From contig CM062816.1 in assembly GCA_031772625.1 (NCBI GenBank), positions 633,113,269-633,177,268 of the forward strand: 64,000 nt of DNA, given 5' to 3'. The translations under genes and the position numbers were made by a program. Below the pieces are notes generated by a model that saw only the letters and a program-made list of their open reading frames with translations, did no database searches and had not been told where the DNA came from. This stretch comes from Pinus tabuliformis. Lineage: Eukaryota; Streptophyta; Pinopsida; Pinales; Pinaceae. Positions 57,801 through 64,000 of this stretch are shown here, piece by piece (within the stretch, counting starts at the first letter, position 1; every line of letters starts with the position of its first letter).

Positions 57801-60800
57801 TTTTGAGCTTTCAGTTGTTTCTTCAAAGATTTCCTCTCCTGACATAGGATTGAGTCTTTGCCTTTTTTCCCCAGGTTGTTCTGCAAGCCCATTGATAGGT
57901 GTGGCTTCTTCCCTATCTCTTTTCTTACCTCTTTCCTCATTTAGAGGAGTCTATAATGTAGGAACCTCTACTGCTTTGGTTTGGACTAGAGGAATTTTCC
58001 CCTACTGATCAGTCATTGCTTGCTGCTCTCTGTTTGCCACTTCCTTGCCCTTATAAGACCATTTAACTGGTGTGCTGGTTTCTTGTACAAGCTGTTGTGA
58101 GGTTCCAACAGAGGATGAACCAAATCTAGTTTTGTAAGGCAGTTTGAAAGATACCTGTCCAAAAGAGTCCAGGCCAAGGGTCTTTTCAAGATCTTTCATA
58201 ACTGGTTCCATATTTTCTTGATTAGTAATTTCTTTTATTAATGTATCCTCTACCGCCTCATCTTGATTAGAAAACTGTTCAATTTCAGAGATCTTATGAT
58301 GTATATAAGTTGATAGCCTGTTTCTTACTTTTCTGTCATTTATAAAGCTATTTGGGTCAGATGGCACCCACCATAAACTTTTCTTCAATTTAAGGTCTTC
58401 CCCTAATATCTTATCAGCATCTTCGCATGCCTCCCTCTTCTGGATGATAAAAGGGCCTAATTGGTTTTTTATTCTCAGTTGAGCGTTTTTCTTTGCATTG
58501 CAAAACTAGGTTAAATCTGCATTGATAAGCTGCCTAAAATACTCCAGTGCAAATAGTCTCATGGGCACATATTTGGGCAGCTTAAAAGGACACAGTTCAC
58601 ATCCATATATTTTAATTTCAGTGTGGTTATGGTAGAGGTACCAGTCACCTATCTTGTATTGTCTGGAAAGCTGTAAAATCTTCTTTATATCACCAGAGAG
58701 CCTAGGAGGAGGAGCTCCTATCAATAAAGTGGAGGTTGGATGTACAAACAAGTCAATGAATTCACAGTAGGTATAAGGGGATTCACAAACATTGTGAAAG
58801 ACCGAGGTCCAAAAGATCACAGACCTCCGCTCTCCTTTGGAATCCAATTTCCTGATGGGAAATGAAAAGTTGTCTGGCTAATAATATAGCAGAAGGTGGT
58901 ATATGAATGAGGTGTACTTGAAGACTTCTTCTCTGTCTAGATTTATGAATTGCTCATTGATTTTATTGGTAATGAAAGAGGCATAATCATATTCGACAGT
59001 AGGGGGCTGTCTTGGAGTAAACATTGACAACATAACCAAGATGGTCTCATAAACAAATTCATTGGTTTTGAATCCCAAGATAAAGGATATCATGTTAAGA
59101 ATAAGCCTGCCTATTTCAGTGAACCAGGAATGCACATAGGGAGGTGGGCCTTAGGGCTGGAAATCTGGTTTCATGAATAATTAAGCAATCTGGGTTATTT
59201 CTGAATTGGGAAATTGAGAGCCTTTCTCAAGCAAAAATCCCATGGAAAGAGGAGCAAGGGGCTGAGTGGGATGGAAGTGTAACATCTCATTGATAGATTC
59301 AACAACTATGTAAAAGAGAACAGTTTGGGATGGGGTCATAACAGCTTTATTGACTGGGTCATAGTTGGCACAACAATGGTGAATAATATCTGGGAACACA
59401 TTGACCGAGGGAAGGTAATACCTGGGAAGATTAAATTCCCATATTCCATAGATATCAGAGTTGCTTAGATGACTATTCCTAATTCGGCAAAATGCCTGGA
59501 GATGGTTCATATCACCAGATAACTCTTTTATTTGAAAATATCTGTCAGCCAAGGGTAACCAATTCAGGTCTTTATGAGGCGCATTGAGGGGCACGATGTT
59601 CAGGGCTACAAGAGCTTCCATGTTTGGTTCTTATGTTTTCAAACTGGAGGTCGAGCTTCTACAGGAAAATGGGCAAAACAAAAATTTCAGGTGTCTTTGT
59701 ATGGCAACTGTGGACTGTTTTCAGCTTGAATTTCGCTCTTTTAGGTAGAATTCCTAGAGGAAAATCGCAATTACAGGGTAACTGGTCGAATGGATAAATA
59801 CCTAGCTTAAGGAGAAAAATTGAGCAATTGTAGGTTGAAATGACTAATGGCAGAGCGCGTCACTGTGGTTTCTCTGGCAGGGTGGTGGACTGTACACTCA
59901 AGCAATTAACCAGATGTAATTTGCATGGAAGACTGCTCGCAGAGAAAAATGACGAAAATGACCTTTTCTTGTGCTTCTAGTGAAATTTTGGTTTGGCGGG
60001 GTTTTTTGGCATTTATTGCATGGCTGATGTCATAGTGATGGGACATTTTGTTGTGAAGCAGAGCGTGGTAAGCGGTTTCCACCTGCACCACTTATCGGCT
60101 TCAGCAGTTTCGGATGGGAGGGCCTCAAGTAGCGTGGGTGGTCAACACGCGTCCTAGGTACGAGGGCAATACTGCCGACTCCCCGGGAGTTAATGTTCGG
60201 ATGAGAAAGGGGTCGAGATATGTGCGTCTGCCATTGGATGAACGGGGCCCCGATCTGACAGTTGATGGTATTGGGGTATGGTAGACAGTTAATGTGCGGG
60301 GCCCAATCATTGTATTGGTTATTGGGATTGTGGTTAAGTTATTAATTAACTAGATGTTAATTAATTCCTTGAATGGCACGATAACAAGTTATTAAAAGGT
60401 TACGGATAAACCTTTCAATTCCTTTTGTACAGTGATATATGGCTATAGTTTAGCCAAGGGGTGGGAATAATAAATATTGGGTTTTCTTTAATGTATTAAC
60501 ATAATATGGGAAAGGGGAATAAGTATAGGGAGTTATATAATAATGTCAATAGTTAATATGAGTTTATGAAATAAATGGCGCTAAGTATAATGTTAGAAAT
60601 TTAACACTTGACACTTAGGCCGAAGGAGGTTTACACAAGAAATGTGGCTCTTCCTCCTAGGTAAAATAGAGTTTTACTTAGGCATTTGCTGAAAAATGGG
60701 ATGAGTGATTTTAAGGATATTAAGCAGATCTAAATACCTTTGGGGGAGGTTAGTAAGTGATTTAGGGAAGAATATGGATGGGAGATTAGACATGCCTCGC

Positions 60801-61488
60801 TTGAGCTGCTCCAACAAATATCTTCCATAGCACTTGTGATAAAGGTAAATTTAACACTTTGAGAGACAAACTCAACCACAAGTATGTTTCTGCAACACCA
60901 TTCTACCTACCCAGTCAATTTTGCCTAACATATTTTCTTCTTTCTTTTTGGTGCATTTAGACAGGCAAACCCTTATCCATTTTCTTTTCCTTACATGATA
61001 AGCCTATCGAAGTCTACACTTATTTCTTTCAAGGGCTCAGATTAAATAGTTGAGTTCCTTTGCTTCTCTACCTATCTACTTATCTACCAAGATTAAACTT
61101 TTTGAACAGATTTTATTCTCTATTTCTAAAACAGGAAAATTGAAACATGAACTGGCCAAGATTAAGCTGTTTGGCCATTCATCAACTGTGGCAAGAGTTA
61201 ACAAACTGCACACAATCAGATTATTGCAAAGATAGAATAGTAGTGGCATTTTGAACTTGCACACTTTCCTGGTCTTTTTTTTGGGGTTCATTTTTTCATT
61301 TTTTTTTTACCATCTTAGTCTTTTTGCCCTTTGATTTTTCTTTTAGGGCATACCCTCTTTACATTTTTTAAATATTTTGATTTCTTGAGAATATGGAGAA
61401 CATTTACAACCAGAAAAGGTATGAACATATTGCAGAGCTAATCAAATCAATCATGAAATATGACACCTATTGGTATAGGAGTATAACC
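54814..61488 (-). repeat. 5' LTR of G3
   Basis: 6,675 bp, the partner of 41355-48080. It ends ATAACA next to the PBS. Its outer end on the minus strand reads GGTTATACTCC in place of TGTTATGCTCC, so the terminal T has changed. Confidence 0.93.
56358..59621 (-). pseudogene. LTR-encoded accessory ORF of G3, 5' LTR copy
   Basis: About 1,088 codons on the minus strand from MEALVALNIVPLNAPH. Open pieces: 59181-59621, 58878-59135, 58506-58847, 58002-58388, 57504-57713, 57252-57458, 56817-57251 and 56511-56720. Parts in order are as in the 3' copy, but only one YDQYLKMASKNQQRL unit is present where the other copy has two. It shares four stops with the 3' copy (59181-59183, 59151-59153, 57777-57779, 57723-57725) and has private ones, for example at the YY-PDNFS site near 58877. 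The text PKYVPMRLFALEYF matches PLYVPNKLMAREIA of the G2 LTR ORF. Confidence 0.75.
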
Positions 61489-61493
61489 GCACC

Positions 61494-62234
61494 AACGCTC
61501 CAAAGCTCATGTCCGGGCGGCACCACCAGCACCGCGTCTCGGCTTCCACACTACTAGCACCACATCTATATGGATGACTCTACGTCCAGCATCGATATTG
61601 ACAAAGCAAAGCATATGGTAGTCAAAGTAGAGTGTATGGCAGTCAAAGCGATGGATACATATGGGAGTTGATGTGTTTTGGAGCTGAGCAAGGTGGACTG
61701 TGGACTACGCAACATGCAATCCTTTCACACAACATAGACATTATAATCATAGTGATGTCGAGGGGATAGTGGGTAATGGAAATGCAATACTTCAATTTTG
61801 AATGCCCTGAGAAGAGAAACACAGTCCAGGGAGTGGTATGAGTGCCACAAAGCTTGTGAAAATATGCCTGTAGCTACGGCCTTGATGCCCTGAACTGGCT
61901 CAAATGATGGGTCAATGTCACAATGAAGGTAGGCCGCAAGAAAGGAGCAGAGAAAAGGCTAAGCTTTTTGTATGCAGGTATCGTGCAGTGACAGAAGCAG
62001 AAAGGTTCAACTCAAAACGTTCTATGTGCTGCCAGGCTTAGCCAGAATCAATGAATAAATTGTTAGACTAGTGGAAGCTTCACTGTCATAGTTGCCAAGC
62101 TTAGTCAGAATCAGCAGAGTAATGGTGACTCATAGGGGATATGAGAGAGATATCAGTTTACAAAGGATTCAGAACATAGGCAGAATAGGCATAATAGGAG
62201 TTCTAAATTAAAGAGGGAATCCAAAAATGGTGTT
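61494..62234 (-). other. C2 leader, outer part; GC-richer segment
   Basis: About 740 bp between the right TSD of G3 and the C2 PBS. The first ~70 bases (CATGTCCGGGCGGCACCACC) are much more GC-rich than the surroundings. No ORF longer than about 60 codons. It may be normal leader or an acquired host fragment; I cannot tell. Confidence 0.5.
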
Positions 62235-62247
62235 GGATTTGATACTA
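62235..62247 (-). other. Primer-binding site of C2
   Basis: Minus strand TAGTATCAAATCC directly after the LTR end (TCTGACA). It looks like a mutated initiator-tRNA-Met PBS (TGGTATCAGAGCC). Confidence 0.6.
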
Positions 62248-62423
62248 TGTCAGACCATGAGGTAACTCCTTAAATCAATTCATATTATTCATTCAAGTTG
62301 TTCATTATTATATATAAGAGGGAGTGGCTTTTCAGTTCATCTCCCGATGACTTTCCATCTTTTCTATTATTTATCTACATTAATTATAGTTGTTCACCCA
62401 ATCCCTGTGATTAGGTGTCAACA
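62248..62423 (-). repeat. 5' LTR of C2
   Basis: 176 bp. Minus strand from TGTTGACACCTAATCA to TCTGACA. It aligns with 36482-36657. Confidence 0.85.
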
Positions 62424-62860
62424 GATCCAACCCTATTGATGATAGATGATCAAGATGTGTAGGAAATAACACCTCTTGTAGATGACAAAAATTATTTTTA
62501 TGATTATCACATTGAAAATTTTATTGTTCCTGCGAAGCAATTTCAGTTTGAAACTTAGAATATAGAATCTTATGAAGTTTCTAAATATCAATCCTTTTAT
62601 AAATTTCTAATTGTTGAGATAAGCAAAATATATGTTCTAAGACTAAAAAAAATGAAGTAAAAATGTAAAGAAAGTTACCTTTGATTTATCACAAGACGAG
62701 TCCACTAAAATTTTATGTTCATAACCTCAAAGACAGTTGCCAAACCACCAACAGTAGAAAAATTTGTTTCTCTTGTTTTTAATGTAGAAAAGGTACTGGA
62801 AAAAGTCAAAATTCCAATTCCTTTACCATAACTCCAAAGAAACCTTGGTTACAAGAAACA
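62424..62860 (+). pseudogene. G4 Gag, 3' part after C2
   Basis: Plus strand DPTLLMIDDQDV-EITPLVD, KNYFYDYHIENFIVPAKQFQ, then broken Lys-rich text and KVLEKVKIPIPLP before the protease. It continues the Gag text that ends at 36481. Confidence 0.6.
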
Positions 62861-62861
62861 A

Positions 62862-63360
62862 GTGTCTAAATGGATTCAGTCTTCAAGTGTGGATGCTGAA
62901 GGAGATTTGATTAGTTTGCAAGATGAAAAACCTTATATTATTTTTGGACCAAGTCTAGACATTCAATATGAGAGTGTTCCTCCTTTCTATTTGACTCTAA
63001 AGATCCATGATTTTCTCCTCTATAATTGTATGTTAGATTCTAGGGCATCCCATAATTTAATGCCAAAAATCATTATGGACCAACTTCAGTTGTAGGTGGC
63101 AAGGTCCTACCATGATTTGTATATGTTTGATTCAATGAAGGTGTAATGTTTGGGGCTAATCAAAGACCTAGTAATGAATTTAGCTCAAATTCCTGTAAAA
63201 AGTGTGGTAATGGATATAGTGGCTATAGATATTCCCCCAAAATTTGTATGTTGCTATCAAGGTCTTGGTGTGCTAAACTTGGAGGAAGTTTACAAATGGA
63301 CATGTCATATGCTAACATTTTAGTCTATTGGGAAGAAAATTCAAATTGTATAGATAAGTA
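62862..63360 (+). pseudogene. G4 aspartic protease, degraded
   Basis: Plus strand: GDLISLQDEKPYIIFGPSLD, LTLKIHDFLLYNCMLDSRAS, HNLMPKIIMDQLQL. The catalytic DSGA reads DSRA, so Gly is lost. After a stop and a frameshift, DIPPKFVCCYQ and SWCAKLGGSLQMDMSYANIL follow, parallel to G3 (SWGAKLQGSLQLDMSYATIS). Confidence 0.78.
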
Positions 63361-63429
63361 AGGTTTATAAATATTGTGTGTAATTCCAACCAAGTTGTAA
63401 ATCATGTTATCTATGTCATGGACCAAGAT

Positions 63430-63960
63430 TTAGGGTGTCCATTCTAGTTGTAAATGATGAGTGCAATGTACAAAAGAGAATTGAAGACACTAGAAGTATT
63501 CCTCAGTCTTCAAAAAATGATATTTGGAGGATGTATTTTGATAGATCCTCTTCCAAATATGGATCTAGAGTTTTAATTGTTTTAATTTCACATAAAAACA
63601 CAATAATCACTCACTCTTTTAAAATAGATTTTCAGGTCACTACTAATATGGAAGAATATGAAACTTTAATACTAGGAATAGAGCTAGCCAAGAAAATCAA
63701 GGTTCAATGGTTGGCAATCTTTGGTGATTTAGAATTAGTGGTGAAACAAGTTAGAATTTTTTTTTGAAAGAAACATCTTAGATTAAATTCTTACAATAAA
63801 GAGACATGGGATTCTATAAAGAATTATTTCCAAGATTTTAACATCGTAGCTATACCAACAGAGGATAACATGAAAGCAGATTCTTTCATAGTTTCTACAA
63901 GTACCTTCAAAGTCCCAGATTCTTTTCGATTTCAATACCAGATTGAATTTAGATACAAAA
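63430..63960 (+). pseudogene. G4 extra RNase H domain after protease
   Basis: Plus strand, open at 63435-63767: WRMYFDRSSSKYGSRVLIVL (first Asp kept, Gly of DGS lost), FQVTTNMEEYETLILGIELA (Glu), LAIFGDLELVVKQV (Asp). After a stop, FNIVAIPTEDNMKADSFIVS has the fourth Asp. It is the same class as in G2 and G3 and directly follows the protease. RT, if present, is beyond the window. Confidence 0.78.
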
Positions 63961-64000
63961 ATTCTATCATTGATAATGTGAAACATTGCGAAGTATATGA

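Larger units (their letters stand above)
41355..61488 (-). mobile_element. G3: 20.1 kb Ty3/gypsy element with 6.7 kb coding LTRs
   Basis: LTRs 41355-48080 and 54814-61488 start TGTTAT and end ATAACA (last base C in one copy). The flanks CCACC (41350-41354) and GCACC (61489-61493) are a 5-bp TSD with one mismatch. A PBS lies four bases inside the 5' LTR. Minus-strand order: LTR ORF, Gag, protease, extra RNase H, RT, gypsy RNase H, integrase. RT and integrase are nearly intact. LTR samples differ at about 6 percent over 155 bp and up to 10 percent over 60 bp by eye, so it is younger than G2. It is inserted in the leader of C2. Confidence 0.93.
36482..62423 (-). mobile_element. C2: Ty1/copia element with 176-bp LTRs, split by G3
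   Basis: Short LTRs at 36482-36657 and 62248-62423 bound copia Gag-Pol text on the minus strand. The space between 41355 and 61488 is filled by G3. Without G3 the element is about 5.8 kb. Flanks are GATTT (36477-36481) and GATCC (62424-62428); only GAT matches, so the TSD is weak. However, the G4 coding text breaks and resumes exactly at these points, which supports the boundaries. Confidence 0.85.
35581..64000 (+). mobile_element. G4: outer Ty3/gypsy element, partial, split by C2
   Basis: Plus-strand Gag text at 35581-36481 stops at the C2 LTR and resumes at 62424 with the Gag tail, protease and an extra RNase H. The window ends before RT. Its left boundary was not found, and the start given is the first readable Gag. 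Pol order agrees with G2 and G3 (protease, then RNase H). Decayed by stops. Confidence 0.7.

Noticed and set aside
41355..61488. Reading the two 6.7 kb repeats as a segmental duplication
   Set aside because: Ends are TGTTAT/ATAACA, a PBS and gypsy pol lie between them in the right order, and a 5-bp flanking duplication is present. LTRs explain all of this.

Overview
The window looks like intergenic DNA of a large, repeat-rich plant nuclear genome. A gymnosperm or similar large-genome seed plant is plausible but not proven. Nearly everything that can be recognised is retrotransposon sequence: Ty3/gypsy and Ty1/copia pol genes in several states of decay, one LINE, LTRs, primer-binding sites and polypurine tracts. 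I found no host gene, tRNA, rRNA or CRISPR array. Working names: E1, G2, G3, G4 (gypsy-type), C1, C2, C3 (copia-type), L1 (LINE).

Layout. 1-5879: right end of E1 (+ strand), with a broken accessory ORF running straight into a polypurine tract and a 3' LTR. 5985-22794: G2 (- strand), a 16.8 kb gypsy element with 4.8 kb LTRs and a perfect ATTAT target-site duplication (TSD). 22795-32090: old copia C3 (- strand), split by L1 at 24207-31520, which is itself split by copia C1 at 25647-30681. 32091-35580: no recognisable gene, but a 62-bp tandem repeat, an AC/AT microsatellite and a 198-bp duplication. 35581-64000: gypsy G4 (+ strand), interrupted by copia C2 (36482-62423, - strand), which is interrupted by gypsy G3 (41355-61488, - strand). 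That is three levels of nesting.

The most unusual feature is the architecture of G2 and G3. Their LTRs are about 4.8 and 6.7 kb and each LTR carries a ~1,000-codon ORF in the sense direction: an N-terminal globular part, a low-complexity linker, then a coiled coil. The PBS lies downstream of this ORF, so in the genomic RNA the accessory ORF would sit in the R/U5 leader ahead of gag. The two elements share short alignable stretches in this protein. E1 has a protein of similar layout next to its 3' LTR. All three gypsy elements with visible pol (G2, G3, G4) also carry an extra RNase H domain between protease and reverse transcriptase; in G2 and G3 a second, ordinary gypsy RNase H follows RT. 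This recalls the dual-RNase-H Tat/Ogre group, but in a different order from the one I know for Ogre.

Working order expected of an intact G3 copy: LTR promoter, LTR-encoded accessory protein, Gag, protease, extra RNase H, RT, RNase H, integrase, with reverse transcription primed by a tRNA-Arg-like PBS. All copies here are damaged by stops and frameshifts. G3 has the best preserved RT and integrase. Divergence figures are by-eye counts over short stretches, not computed alignments.
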